From Candidatus Bathyoplasma sp. NZ (GTDB lineage: Bacteria > Bacillota_I > Bacilli_A > MAG-NZ), in contig JABENI010000014.1 in assembly GCA_013332095.1 (NCBI GenBank), forward strand, positions 1-45,435: a stretch of DNA of 45,435 bases, in the 5' to 3' direction. Both the position numbers and the translations under genes were made by a program. The stretch's first letter is position 1, and each line of letters starts with the position of its first letter. This document shows positions 8,744 through 16,896 of the stretch, in pieces. The notes under the pieces are model-generated. The model had not been told where the DNA came from and ran no database searches. It saw only the letters and a list, made by a program, of their open reading frames with translations.

Positions 8744-9113
8744 TTTGTTTCACCTCTATTATATTTATAATTTTATTAGTTATTTCTTTAAATCTTTGTT
8801 CATTATTTATATATAAATATCCTAATAGACTTTCTAAACCAGTAGCATATTTATATTCTTTTACAGTGGCAGTCTTTTTTCCCTGCTTCGCACTAGAATT
8901 TCTACCTAATTTAAAATAATCTTCTTCTTCTATTGTTAACTGTTTAGTTAAAATTAATTCTTCAATTGCTAAAGATTGACTTTTAGCATTAGTAAATTTA
9001 ACCGCTAAATTATGAAGTTTTTTAATATTAAATATATTTTTATCAATTAAATACTCTCGTATCATTACCTCGTACACAGCATCACCTAAATAAGCATAAC
9101 TAAGCCCGTTCAT
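8736..9113 (-). CDS. mrnC: Mini-ribonuclease III (23S rRNA maturation)
   Basis: The 125-residue protein is a lone RNase III catalytic domain without a dsRNA-binding domain. It begins 'MNGLSYAYLGDAVYE', with the signature Asp at position 11 and Glu at 15, and has 'KFTNAKSQ' and 'GRNSSAK' motifs and the second acidic cluster around 'ATGLESLLGYLYI'. Mini-III matures 23S rRNA ends in Bacilli. It shares one base with the cysS stop and overlaps rlmB, the usual cysS-mrnC-rlmB order. Confidence 0.93.
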   Translation of the reverse strand: MNGLSYAYLGDAVYEVMIREYLIDKNIFNIKKLHNLAVKFTNAKSQSLAIEELILTKQLTIEEEDYFKLGRNSSAKQGKKTATVKEYKYATGLESLLGYLYINNEQRFKEITNKIINIIEVKQNA

Positions 9114-10438
9114 TAAATAATTCCTTTATTTAATAGATGTTTTCGGTAGTTATCCGCTAAATCAAAATTTTTCTCTTGTCTAGCTTTTTCCCACAAAAAA
9201 TAAATTTTTCTATCTTCTGCAGACATTTTTTTGAGTTCTATTTCAATACCTAATACGTACAGATACTTTTCTAAAGTGTTATATAAAACAGCTAAATCTT
9301 TAGAATTCACTTTGTCTCGCATTTTAGCATTTATCTCTTTAATTAAACTTTGTAAATAGGTAATTGCATTCGCCGTTCCAAAATCGTGATCCATTGCTTT
9401 TTTAAGTTGAGCAATATATTTCCCTTCAACTTCTTCACTGAATTCATCAGCTAAATCTAGGATAATAAACAAACTCTTTTTTACTCTTAAAATTTTTAAA
9501 TATTCTTTTTGATACTGTTCCATCAACTCATCAGTAAAATTAATCGGTGAGCGATAATTCGCTGACAATATTAGTAAACGATAAGCATTTGCATCATATT
9601 TTTCCAGTAATTCTCGCACTAATATCATATTACCTGAAGATTTACTCATTTTCGTATTGTTTAAATCAATTCTTCCGTTGTGCATCCAAGTTTTTGCTAA
9701 TCCCCGGTTATGCAAAGCATATGTTTGAGCTAATTCATTTTCATGATGTGGAAATCTTAAATCATTCCCACCACCATGAATATCAACCTCTCCGCCAAAA
9801 ATATCATCGATCATTGCACTACATTCAGTGTGCCATCCTGGTCTTCCTTCACCAAATGATGATTTAAATTTAATTCCTTTTTCATTTTTTTTCCATAACA
9901 TAAAGTCCAATGGATTTTCTTTTTTATCATTAATATCAATTCGTACTCCTGAAATTAAATCTTCAATTTTTTGTCCACTCAATTGTCCATATTCTTTAAG
10001 TTTACTAACTCTAAAATAAACATCTCCATCAACTTCATAAGCTGCCTCAACTTCAATTAATTTTTCTACATATTTAGTAATTTCTTTAATATATCCTAGC
10101 ACACTGGGTGTAAGATCAGGCAAAAGTGAATTCAAAGCTACTACATCTTCTAAAAATGCCTTACTATATTTTTCTGCTATCGCTAGTTCATCGGTACCTT
10201 CTTCTAACGATTTTAAATAAATTTTATCGTTTAAATCCGTTAAATTAGTAACGAATGTTATATCATAACCAATAAATTTAAAATATCTTCTCACCGTATC
10301 AAAAAAAACTACTGGTCTAGCATTTCCAATGTGAATGTAGTTGTAAACTGTTGGACCACAGACGTACATTTTTATTTTATTTTTTTCTATCGGGATAAAA
10401 TTTTCTATTTTATTAGTTAAACTATTATAAATTTTCAA
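9113..10438 (-). CDS. cysS: Cysteinyl-tRNA synthetase
   Basis: The 441-residue class I synthetase attaches Cys to tRNA-Cys. Zinc/substrate Cys27 lies in 'MYVCGPTVYNYIHIGN', where HIGN is the HIGH signature. 'GWHTECSAMI' and 'HHENE' provide further zinc-site ligands, and 'KMSKSSGN' is the KMSKS loop. A DALR-type helical domain closes the C-terminus. The start codon follows directly (no gap) after the stop of the lipoprotein gene upstream in transcription, so the two are tightly coupled. No T-box is seen immediately upstream; expression probably depends on the gltX promoter. Confidence 0.97.
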   Translation of the reverse strand: MKIYNSLTNKIENFIPIEKNKIKMYVCGPTVYNYIHIGNARPVVFFDTVRRYFKFIGYDITFVTNLTDLNDKIYLKSLEEGTDELAIAEKYSKAFLEDVVALNSLLPDLTPSVLGYIKEITKYVEKLIEVEAAYEVDGDVYFRVSKLKEYGQLSGQKIEDLISGVRIDINDKKENPLDFMLWKKNEKGIKFKSSFGEGRPGWHTECSAMIDDIFGGEVDIHGGGNDLRFPHHENELAQTYALHNRGLAKTWMHNGRIDLNNTKMSKSSGNMILVRELLEKYDANAYRLLILSANYRSPINFTDELMEQYQKEYLKILRVKKSLFIILDLADEFSEEVEGKYIAQLKKAMDHDFGTANAITYLQSLIKEINAKMRDKVNSKDLAVLYNTLEKYLYVLGIEIELKKMSAEDRKIYFLWEKARQEKNFDLADNYRKHLLNKGII

Positions 10439-12310
10439 TTAGGTCACTCCTTCCACCAATCTGTTTTTATGCTTATAAGTAGTATTATATATTGAGTTCA
10501 CATGAATATAAGCATATGTTAATTTTTCATAATAGTAACTGCCACTAAACAATTTTTCTCCTGCTACATACTTAACATCAACAATTTCATCTTCATTAAC
10601 TAAATATAAATATCCATGATAAAAACTATTGGATAAATTGAAATACAAATTGTAGTTGTTTAATTGCCATTTTTCATCAAAAACAATATAGTTATTAAAT
10701 ATATTTGAATAACTAAAAGTAGGAAAATCCACATTGTCATGATAAACCGAAGGTCTCACAATTTTTGTGACATGCTGATTACTCGTAGTATTGTATTCCA
10801 ATTTTGCATAAAATTCTTCCGGAAAAAAATCTGCATACTCTTTAATAGTAATATAATCAAATTTATTTAAATGTTTCTCTTCTGCATAAAATACTTTTTC
10901 TAAAATATCGTCTTTAAGTACATATACGGAAACTTTTAAATTTCTAACATCCATATCAGTCGCTACATTTATCGCTATTTCTTTTAACCCTAATGCTCGG
11001 GGAACTTCCGTATTTAAATTTTTTATATAGATATCAGCATAAACATTTTTTTGAATATCTACTTGTATAGGTGCTTCAAATGATAATTGTACTTTCGGTC
11101 CTAAAATATTATAACTAACTTTTTGATTAACTTCGACTATGCTGTCGTTGCTAATATTGACTGCTCCGCGACTATCATCGACTGTTTGGCTAACACCCAC
11201 ATATTTAAAGTGCGAATAAATCTCATCATAAACCGTTATATCTTCTTCTAAAAATAAATCAATTTTTGTATTTTTTGAAATATCAACTTGGCTAAATTTA
11301 TAATCACCAACTACTTTGCCATCTTTTAAAAAATAAAGTTGGTAATACAAATAAGCAACATCTTTAGCAAAATCAACAGAAACATAATTAATGTATTTAT
11401 TGCTGTAATAGACACTAGTTGCCGTAACCTTTTGTAAGTCTGATGAGGATGAGAGATTGTCTAAGACATAATACACATCATCTACCTCAAAGGTTTTATA
11501 AGATAATTTTTCTAAATCTGAAAGCATGTTATTTTTCAGATATTCTGTACTATTTTTAGCATATGGAAAAGTTAATTTTAAATTTCCTGAAATTGACCGA
11601 ACTTGAATATGTTCTTCATAAGTCATATAATTTTTAACTTTAGCAATCATATCTTTTAAGTCAAATTCGATATATTCTATCTGATAGTTCTGATCAAATT
11701 TAATGGTTGCAGTTACTTCGTAAGAATATCCATTATGAATATCATTCCAAATTTTATAATTGAAAATATTTTCAAAAATCTCTCCTGAAATTGTAATTAT
11801 GGCGTATTCATAAGATTCTTCATCACCTAAAACTCCATCACTACTTCGGTAATAAAGACCTTCATTTTTATAAACTAAAGCATCGATAATTGTTTCGGGA
11901 TTTATCGAGTTGTAGTCCAGTGGATAAATCGATAGATCTGCCTTATACCAGTCATCACCTTTAATTTTTAAATACCCTGCATTATCATATATATCAATAT
12001 AACTTTCAAATTGACTATTTTCACGGATAATCTGACCCTTGAAATCCGTTTCAATCGTTGCATTAGTATTTGTATAAGTTATCCCACTCCCACTATCGTA
12101 TTCTAAGGTATTCTCATAGTTCGCAAAAATATTAATGGGATTGTCAGCATCTGCTGCATATTGGGTCCATTCAAACTCTTCCTCTATCGTATAATTTGCC
12201 TTTCCATTTAACATCGTAGTTGCAATATTATCAATTATTCCCTCTGTAGGATCTTTTCGACAGCCAACTAAAAAGATTAAAAACATTAATAGCGTAATTT
12301 TTTTTAACAT
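10439..12310 (-). CDS. Large predicted lipoprotein of unknown function
   Basis: This 623-residue protein begins 'MLKKITLLMFLIFLVGCRKD', a classical lipoprotein signal with lipobox LVGC and modified Cys17. The rest is Tyr/Asn/Asp-rich and beta-strand-like, without a domain I recognise. The first ~250 residues contain motifs such as 'WYKADLS' and 'GNLKLTF', reminiscent in style of lipoproteins that carry lipids or form beta half-barrels, but I do not assign a family. It overlaps the 3' end of gltX by 7 bp and abuts cysS, the slot where cysE lies in Bacillus. Tight coupling to two tRNA synthetase genes is unusual and suggests constitutive expression. It could be a surface or substrate-binding protein. 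Confidence 0.75.
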   Translation of the reverse strand: MLKKITLLMFLIFLVGCRKDPTEGIIDNIATTMLNGKANYTIEEEFEWTQYAADADNPINIFANYENTLEYDSGSGITYTNTNATIETDFKGQIIRENSQFESYIDIYDNAGYLKIKGDDWYKADLSIYPLDYNSINPETIIDALVYKNEGLYYRSSDGVLGDEESYEYAIITISGEIFENIFNYKIWNDIHNGYSYEVTATIKFDQNYQIEYIEFDLKDMIAKVKNYMTYEEHIQVRSISGNLKLTFPYAKNSTEYLKNNMLSDLEKLSYKTFEVDDVYYVLDNLSSSSDLQKVTATSVYYSNKYINYVSVDFAKDVAYLYYQLYFLKDGKVVGDYKFSQVDISKNTKIDLFLEEDITVYDEIYSHFKYVGVSQTVDDSRGAVNISNDSIVEVNQKVSYNILGPKVQLSFEAPIQVDIQKNVYADIYIKNLNTEVPRALGLKEIAINVATDMDVRNLKVSVYVLKDDILEKVFYAEEKHLNKFDYITIKEYADFFPEEFYAKLEYNTTSNQHVTKIVRPSVYHDNVDFPTFSYSNIFNNYIVFDEKWQLNNYNLYFNLSNSFYHGYLYLVNEDEIVDVKYVAGEKLFSGSYYYEKLTYAYIHVNSIYNTTYKHKNRLVEGVT

Positions 12311-13725
12311 TTTTCGATTCTTCGTAAAACTTCATCTTTATCAATTAATTCTAAAGATCTCGGTAAGTCTGGACCATGTAACATTCCAGTTGTTGCTATC
12401 CTCATCGGCATAAACAACAACTTTCCTTTCACCTTTGTTTCTATACCGGTCTCATTTAAAGCAGTTTTAATATTTTCGCTATTCCATGTTTCAATTGCTG
12501 ACAATTTTCCTTTAAATACTTTAATCACTTCCCCACAATCATTTTCTTTTAAAAATGCTGCCGCCTCTTCCTCTAAAATAAATTCAGCTAAAAACTGCTG
12601 GTAGTATTTGGTAATTTCGCTGATACTACTTAATCTATCTTTAAACAATAGACAAAATTTATTTGTCCATTCTTGATTATTTATATCAATTCCACCTTCT
12701 ATTAAATACGGCAAACAGAGTTTACTAAATTCGATATCATCCATTTTCTTTAAATATTGCGAATTTACCCAATTGAGTTTTTGAATATCAAAAACAGCAG
12801 GTGATTTATTAATTCTTTTAATACTAAATTGTTTTTCTAACTCACTTAAAGATAAAATTTCTTTTTTCCCTTCAGGACTCCAACCTAAAAGAGCAACATA
12901 GTTAACGATTGCTGTTGGCAAATATCCTTTTTTCACAAAGTCCGAGAAATAAGCATCTCCTTCTCTTTTTGAAAGTTTTTTACCTCCTTCTTTTACTACA
13001 TGTGGTAAATGGACATAAGTAGGTTCAACAAAACCTAATGCTTTGTACAATAAGGTGTATTTTGGTGTAGATGTTAAATATTCGTTCCCTCTAACTACGT
13101 GGGTAATCTTCATTAAATTATCATCGATTACATTAGCAAAATTATAAGTTGGATAGCCATCGCTTTTAATTAAAATTTGATCTTCTATTTCCGAATTATT
13201 GATGCTGATTTGTCCGTATACTTCGCATTTAAAAGTAGTAACGTTATCTTCAGGTGTTTTTTGTCTTATCACATATGGTATTCCGCTATTTATTTTATTG
13301 GCAATTTCTGCTTTACTTAAAGATTTACAACAGCCATCATAAATAAAATTTTCTTTTTTATTTTGTGCTTCTTCTCTTAAATTTTGTAATCTTTCTAGAG
13401 TACAAAAACAATAGTAAGCTTCTTCTTTTTCCACTAATTCTAAAGCGTATTTTTTGTAGGAATTCTTTCTTTCACTTTGAATGTATGGTCCGTAATCTCC
13501 GCCTACATCTGGTCCTTCGTCATACGTTAAATTGCATTGCTTTAAAGTTTCGTAAATAACTTCTACTGCGCCTTCTACAAATCTTTCTCGATCAGTATCT
13601 TCAATTCTCAAAATAAATTTACCGTTTTTATCTCCTCTTGCTATTAAATATGTGTAAATCGCCGTTCTTAAATTTCCTACATGGATAAACCCTGTCGGAC
13701 TTGGTGCAAATCTTGTTCTTCTCAT
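12304..13725 (-). CDS. gltX: Glutamyl-tRNA synthetase
   Basis: The 473-residue class I synthetase has the HIGH-type motif in 'FAPSPTGFIHVGNLRTAIY' at residues ~6-24 and the KMSKS equivalent 'KKLSKREGD' near residue 250. In most Bacilli this enzyme also charges tRNA-Gln for later amidation; whether that applies here depends on gatCAB elsewhere. It is the first gene of the gltX-lipoprotein-cysS-mrnC-rlmB-sigH run. A GTGAGGT Shine-Dalgarno-like sequence lies before the ATG, and no T-box sequence is seen in the short leader. Confidence 0.97.
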   Translation of the reverse strand: MRRTRFAPSPTGFIHVGNLRTAIYTYLIARGDKNGKFILRIEDTDRERFVEGAVEVIYETLKQCNLTYDEGPDVGGDYGPYIQSERKNSYKKYALELVEKEEAYYCFCTLERLQNLREEAQNKKENFIYDGCCKSLSKAEIANKINSGIPYVIRQKTPEDNVTTFKCEVYGQISINNSEIEDQILIKSDGYPTYNFANVIDDNLMKITHVVRGNEYLTSTPKYTLLYKALGFVEPTYVHLPHVVKEGGKKLSKREGDAYFSDFVKKGYLPTAIVNYVALLGWSPEGKKEILSLSELEKQFSIKRINKSPAVFDIQKLNWVNSQYLKKMDDIEFSKLCLPYLIEGGIDINNQEWTNKFCLLFKDRLSSISEITKYYQQFLAEFILEEEAAAFLKENDCGEVIKVFKGKLSAIETWNSENIKTALNETGIETKVKGKLLFMPMRIATTGMLHGPDLPRSLELIDKDEVLRRIEKC

Positions 13726-13756
13726 TTTAATTACCTCACCTTGATTAATTACTTTA

Positions 13757-13785
13757 ATTATACATCAAAAATAAAAAAAAGACAC
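13757..13785 (-). promoter_or_regulatory. Predicted promoter of the gltX operon
   Basis: A consensus TATAAT (13762-13757, minus strand) directly preceded by TG lies ~31 bases before gltX. The -35 position at about 13785-13780 falls inside the rpsI terminator stem and matches poorly, so the -10 probably carries most of the recognition. Confidence 0.45.
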
Positions 13786-13802
13786 GAATTATTGTGTCTT
13801 TT
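13770..13802 (-). terminator. Intrinsic terminator after rplM-rpsI
   Basis: A 9-bp stem AAAAGACAC/GTGTCTTTT (arms 13777-13785 and 13794-13802) with an 8-base loop is followed on the minus strand by T residues. It lies 10 bases after the rpsI stop. Confidence 0.85.
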
Positions 13803-13811
13803 ACTGAAAAA

Positions 13812-14207
13812 TTAACGTTTACTAAATTGTGATGCTTTACGTGCTTTTTTAAGTCCGTACTTATAACGCTCTTTAACTCTTGCATCACGAGTTAACATAC
13901 CCGCTTTTTTCAAAGTTGGTCTAAAATCCGCACTTACTTCTAGTAACGCTCTAGAAATACCATGTCTAATTGCTCCTGCTTGCCCTGTGCTTCCACCACC
14001 GTGTACATTTACAAATATATCATAATTTTTTGTAGTATTAGTCATTTCCAACGGTTGTAAAACATCTAGACGAGTTTGTGCAGAAGGAATATAATTTTCA
14101 AAAGGTCTTTTATTAATAATAATATTACCAGCTCCTGGTAATAATCTAACTCTAGCCACTGAACTTTTTCTACGACCAGTTCCTAAATATTGAACACTAT
14201 TTGCCAT
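13812..14207 (-). CDS. rpsI: 30S ribosomal protein S9
   Basis: The 131-residue protein contains '[19 protein letters not shown]' near the N-terminus and the basic C-terminal tail '[22 protein letters not shown]' in part, whose final residues KR reach the ribosomal P site in S9. It follows rplM with a 10-bp gap, the conserved rplM-rpsI pair, and is followed by a terminator. Confidence 0.97.
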   Translation of the reverse strand: MANSVQYLGTGRRKSSVARVRLLPGAGNIIINKRPFENYIPSAQTRLDVLQPLEMTNTTKNYDIFVNVHGGGSTGQAGAIRHGISRALLEVSADFRPTLKKAGMLTRDARVKERYKYGLKKARKASQFSKR

Positions 14208-14217
14208 TTAAAACACC

Positions 14218-14652
14218 TTACCCTTTCAATACGTATTCTTTTGGTTGTTGAGCTTGATGTGGGTGCTCATTACCTGCATATACGTATAATTTTGTACACA
14301 TTGTTCTACCTAAACGTCCTTTAGGTAACATCCCGTGAATTGCTAATTCTAACATTTTCACTGGATGATTTTCTCTCATCTCTTTTGCTGTTTTAGTTTT
14401 TAAACCACCTGACCAACCAGAGTGTTTATGATATAATTTTTTGTTTAATTTATCACCAGTCAGTTCGATTTTCTCTGCGTTAATTACAATCACATTATCA
14501 CCACAATCGATATGTGGAGTAAATGTAGGTTTATGTTTACCTCTGATTAAAACTGCTGTTTCGGTAGCTAATCTACCTAAAGTTTTTCCTGTCGCATCAA
14601 TTACATGCCAACTTCTCTCAACCGTTTCGTTTGGTTGCATAAATGTTTTCAT
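14218..14652 (-). CDS. rplM: 50S ribosomal protein L13
   Basis: The 144-residue protein starts at the ATG at 14652 ([20 protein letters not shown]...), the standard L13 start, preceded by AGGGGGAT. The frame is open for 24 further codons upstream, but those lie in the leader and do not belong to L13. Family motifs include '[10 protein letters not shown]', '[16 protein letters not shown]', '[20 protein letters not shown]' and '[13 protein letters not shown]'. It is co-transcribed with rpsI from a strong promoter at 14730-14758 through a ~70-nt leader that can fold over the Shine-Dalgarno site. Confidence 0.97.
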   Translation of the reverse strand: MKTFMQPNETVERSWHVIDATGKTLGRLATETAVLIRGKHKPTFTPHIDCGDNVIVINAEKIELTGDKLNKKLYHKHSGWSGGLKTKTAKEMRENHPVKMLELAIHGMLPKGRLGRTMCTKLYVYAGNEHPHQAQQPKEYVLKG

Positions 14653-14723
14653 TACTATTATCCCCCTAATTTTTTTTGTTACTATTAGGCTATACCTTAT
14701 TTCGGGCTTTTTAAAACGTACCA
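14653..14723 (-). promoter_or_regulatory. rplM leader with Shine-Dalgarno-sequestering hairpin (possible L13 autoregulatory element)
   Basis: In the leader, CCTAAT (14689-14684, minus strand) can pair with ATTAGG (14670-14665), whose last bases run into the GGGGG ribosome-binding site. An upstream GCC...GGTATAGCC segment could offer an alternative pairing. L13 operons of Bacillota are known to have autoregulatory leaders (Rfam L13_leader). Membership here is inferred from position and the blocked SD, not from a covariance search. Confidence 0.45.
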
Positions 14724-14729
14724 TCTATC

Positions 14730-14758
14730 ATAATATATTTTTTCTGGCACAATGTCAA
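14730..14758 (-). promoter_or_regulatory. Strong promoter of rplM-rpsI
   Basis: Perfect TTGACA (14758-14753) and TATTAT (14735-14730) on the minus strand are separated by 17 bases. The predicted start of transcription is near 14723, about 70 nt before the L13 ATG. Confidence 0.85.
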
Positions 14759-14776
14759 TAACGATTACTGTTTATA

Positions 14777-16249
14777 TTATTTATTTTTAACTTTTTCTAA
14801 TGCTCTTTCCCATCCTTTACAATATCTAGATACTTCTAATTCAGTTAATTTACGGTTAAATTCTTCACTTTGAATATCGCCTAACTGCGATAAATCACTC
14901 CAAAATCCCACTGCTAGTCCCGCCAAAAAGGCTACTCCTAGCGCTGTTGATTCAACCATCTTCGCTCTTTTAATAGGTACGTTAAGTAAATCAGCTTGAA
15001 ATTGCATTAAAAAATTACTTTTACTGGCTCCTCCATCTACTTTTAGTTGTTTTAGTTGGATACCAGAATCAACTTCCATCGCATTAATTAAGTCTTTTGT
15101 TTGATAAGCAATCGCTTCAATTGCCGCTCTAATTATGTGTGACTTATTTACATCCAGTGTTAATCCAACGATTATTCCTTGGGCAGTCATATCCCATATT
15201 GGCGCCCCTAATCCTGAAAATGCTGGCACTAAATAAACACCGTTGTTATTTTGAGCTTTCAAACAGTGTTCTTCAATTTCTTCTACTGAATCGATTAATT
15301 TCAACTGATTTTTTAACCACTCAACAGTAGCTCCTGCAGTAAAAACAGACCCTTCTAAAGCATATGTTACTTTTCCTTTTATCCTCCAAGCTATTGTTGA
15401 TAAAAGTCCATTTTTACTTTTAACGACTTTATCTCCGACATTCATCAGCACAAAACAACCTGTTCCATAAGTATTTTTTGCTTTTCCAATTTCAAAACAT
15501 TTTTGTCCAAATAACGCTGCTTGTTGGTCGCCAATGGCTGCCGTTATGGGAATTTCTACTCCTAAAATGCATTTGTCTAACATTCCGTATACTTCTGAAG
15601 AATCTTTTATTTTTGGTAAGATAGATTGAGGGATGTTAAAAAGTTCTAGTAATTCTTCATCGTATTTTAAAGTTTCAATATTTAACAACATCGTTCTAGA
15701 AGCATTAGAATAATCAGTTACATGTACTTTTTCTTTTGTTAAATTATAAATTAAAAAGCTATCGACTGTTCCAAAAAGCAATTCACCTTTATTAGCTTTC
15801 TCTCTTGCCCCGTTAACGTTATCTAGAATCCATAAAATTTTAGTTGCCGAAAAGTATGGATCTACGACCAGACCAGTTTTATCTTTAATCAGTTCATCTA
15901 GACCTTGAGTCTTTAGTGAATCGCAATATTTTTTTGTTCTTTTACACTGCCATACTATTGCGTTATAAATTGGTTTATTCGTTTTTTTATCCCAAATTAT
16001 CGTTGTTTCTCTTTGATTAGCAATGCCAATTGCTTTTATTTTTGATAAATCTATGTCCTTGACTGCTTCTCTTAAAACTTCGATTTGGCTTTGTAAAATT
16101 TCTTCAACATCTTGCTCTACATATCCTTTTTTAGGGTAGATTTGTCGTAACTCCTTTTGAGCTACACTTACTACTTGACCTGCTTTATTAAAAACAACTG
16201 CTCTAGCAGAAGTAGTTCCTTGATCTATTGCTATTATGTACTCATCCAT
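14777..16249 (-). CDS. glpK: Glycerol kinase
   Basis: The 490-residue FGGY-family kinase phosphorylates glycerol to glycerol-3-phosphate. Signatures are 'IAIDQGTTSARAVVF' at the N-terminus, 'WQCKRT', 'YGTGCFVLMN' and 'GGASKSNFLMQF'. Just before 'GDQQAALFGQ', the site where Bacilli and enterococcal enzymes carry the His phosphorylated by HPr reads 'DKCILGVEIPI', so a Cys stands at the expected His position. PTS-dependent activation is therefore doubtful. The start has GGAGG upstream. It appears to be a stand-alone gene diverging from rpmB; no glpF or glpO/D is adjacent. Confidence 0.96.
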   Translation of the reverse strand: MDEYIIAIDQGTTSARAVVFNKAGQVVSVAQKELRQIYPKKGYVEQDVEEILQSQIEVLREAVKDIDLSKIKAIGIANQRETTIIWDKKTNKPIYNAIVWQCKRTKKYCDSLKTQGLDELIKDKTGLVVDPYFSATKILWILDNVNGAREKANKGELLFGTVDSFLIYNLTKEKVHVTDYSNASRTMLLNIETLKYDEELLELFNIPQSILPKIKDSSEVYGMLDKCILGVEIPITAAIGDQQAALFGQKCFEIGKAKNTYGTGCFVLMNVGDKVVKSKNGLLSTIAWRIKGKVTYALEGSVFTAGATVEWLKNQLKLIDSVEEIEEHCLKAQNNNGVYLVPAFSGLGAPIWDMTAQGIIVGLTLDVNKSHIIRAAIEAIAYQTKDLINAMEVDSGIQLKQLKVDGGASKSNFLMQFQADLLNVPIKRAKMVESTALGVAFLAGLAVGFWSDLSQLGDIQSEEFNRKLTELEVSRYCKGWERALEKVKNK

Positions 16250-16322
16250 AATTGACCTCCTACTTTATTTATATTTTATCATAACTAGACATTTTTTTAT
16301 TATTGTTTATTTATATTTGTTC

Positions 16323-16351
16323 TTGATTAAAATATATATGTATGCTAAACT
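16323..16351 (+). promoter_or_regulatory. Predicted promoter of rpmB
   Basis: TTGATT (16323-16328) and TAAACT (16346-16351) with a 17-base spacer and an extended TG one base upstream of the -10. The leader to rpmB is about 60-65 nt. Confidence 0.6.
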
Positions 16352-16420
16352 AGGTAAGTATTTTATTTATCGTTAAGATGAATTATTATAAAGATTAATT
16401 TTATTAAGGAGGTACACGAA

Positions 16421-16609
16421 ATGACAAAAGTATGTTATGTAACTGGTAAAAAAGTTAAAAGTGGTAACAATGTTTCTCACTCACTTCATCGTACAAAAAG
16501 AAGATTCAAACCAAATCTTCAAAAAATAAGAATCGAAGAAAATGGAAAAATCAAAAAGGTATATGTTACTGCTAGAGCATTAAAATCAGGAAAATTAAAT
16601 AGAGTATAA
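16421..16609 (+). CDS. rpmB: 50S ribosomal protein L28
   Basis: The 62-residue protein begins '[20 protein letters not shown]', with '[13 protein letters not shown]' following, and ends '[12 protein letters not shown]', matching L28. AAGGAGG lies 8 bases before the ATG. It is the only plus-strand protein gene in the window and converges on the thiN/spoVM side, as in Bacillus. Its last 32 codons with the terminator are tandemly duplicated immediately downstream. Confidence 0.96.
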   Translation: MTKVCYVTGKKVKSGNNVSHSLHRTKRRFKPNLQKIRIEENGKIKKVYVTARALKSGKLNRV

Positions 16610-16612
16610 TAA

Positions 16613-16640
16613 GGCATACCCATTAAGGTATGCTTATTTT
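16613..16640 (+). terminator. rpmB terminator, first copy
   Basis: Stem GGCATACC with GGTATGCT (16613-16620 and 16627-16634), six-base loop, then TATTTT. One end pair is mismatched compared with the second copy. Confidence 0.75.
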
Positions 16641-16658
16641 CTAAATAATCTTCGGAAT

Positions 16659-16754
16659 AATCTTCTAAAAATAAGAATCGAAGAAAATGGAAAAATCAAA
16701 AAGGTATACGTTACTGCTAGAGCATTAAAATCAGGAAAATTAAATAGAGTATAA
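16659..16754 (+). pseudogene. Duplicated 3' fragment of rpmB
   Basis: These 96 bases repeat codons 32-62 and the stop of rpmB, with a Gln-to-Leu change at the junction and one synonymous change. There is no start codon or ribosome-binding site in register and a terminator lies upstream, so it should be silent. It is the by-product of the 145-bp duplication. Confidence 0.85.
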
Positions 16755-16757
16755 TAA

Positions 16758-16785
16758 GGCATACCCATTGAGGTATGCCTATTTT
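16758..16785. terminator. Bidirectional terminator between rpmB copy and spoVM-like gene
   Basis: Perfect 8-bp stem GGCATACC/GGTATGCC (16758-16765 and 16772-16779) with a six-base loop. T-rich sequence follows on the plus strand, and TTATTATA follows on the minus strand. The last base of the stem is shared with the stop codon of the spoVM-like gene. Confidence 0.75.
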
Positions 16786-16859
16786 CTAAATAATCTTCGG
16801 AATAATCTTCTAAAAAATCTAATTATAAAACTTGGTATTTTCAAAATATAAACTTTCAT
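16779..16859 (-). CDS. spoVM: SpoVM-like 26-residue amphipathic peptide
   Basis: This short frame was found by reading the gap between thiN and rpmB, the exact place of spoVM in Bacillus subtilis. It encodes 26 residues, the same length as B. subtilis SpoVM. It starts MKVYILKIPSF, against MKFYTIKLPKF in Bacillus, and ends in an Arg/Phe/Leu-rich amphipathic segment [12 protein letters not shown]. Met1, Lys2, Tyr4, Lys7, Pro9, Phe11 and Arg17 align without gaps; Pro9 is important in known SpoVM. AGGAAG lies 8 bases before the ATG. SpoVM marks the convex forespore membrane and recruits the coat ATPase SpoIVA. The C-terminal part is more basic than Bacillus SpoVM, so function in curvature sensing is inferred. 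It lies 37 bp after thiN and is probably co-transcribed with it. Confidence 0.72.
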   Translation of the reverse strand: MKVYILKIPSFIIRFFRRLFRRLFRK

Positions 16860-16896
16860 TTAATCACTTCCTGTTACAGATTATGACTATCATAAA

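Larger units (their letters stand above)
16514..16803. repeat. 145-bp tandem duplication spanning the rpmB 3' end, terminator and spoVM 3' end
   Basis: Unit 1 is 16514-16658 and unit 2 is 16659-16803. Only four substitutions are visible between them (16521/16666, 16564/16709, 16625/16770, 16634/16779). Each unit begins with AATCTTC(A/T)AAAAA, which also recurs directly after unit 2 at 16804. That short homology, present in both rpmB and the spoVM-like gene, probably mediated the event. Each unit carries a 3' fragment of both convergent genes around one terminator. Confidence 0.9.
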
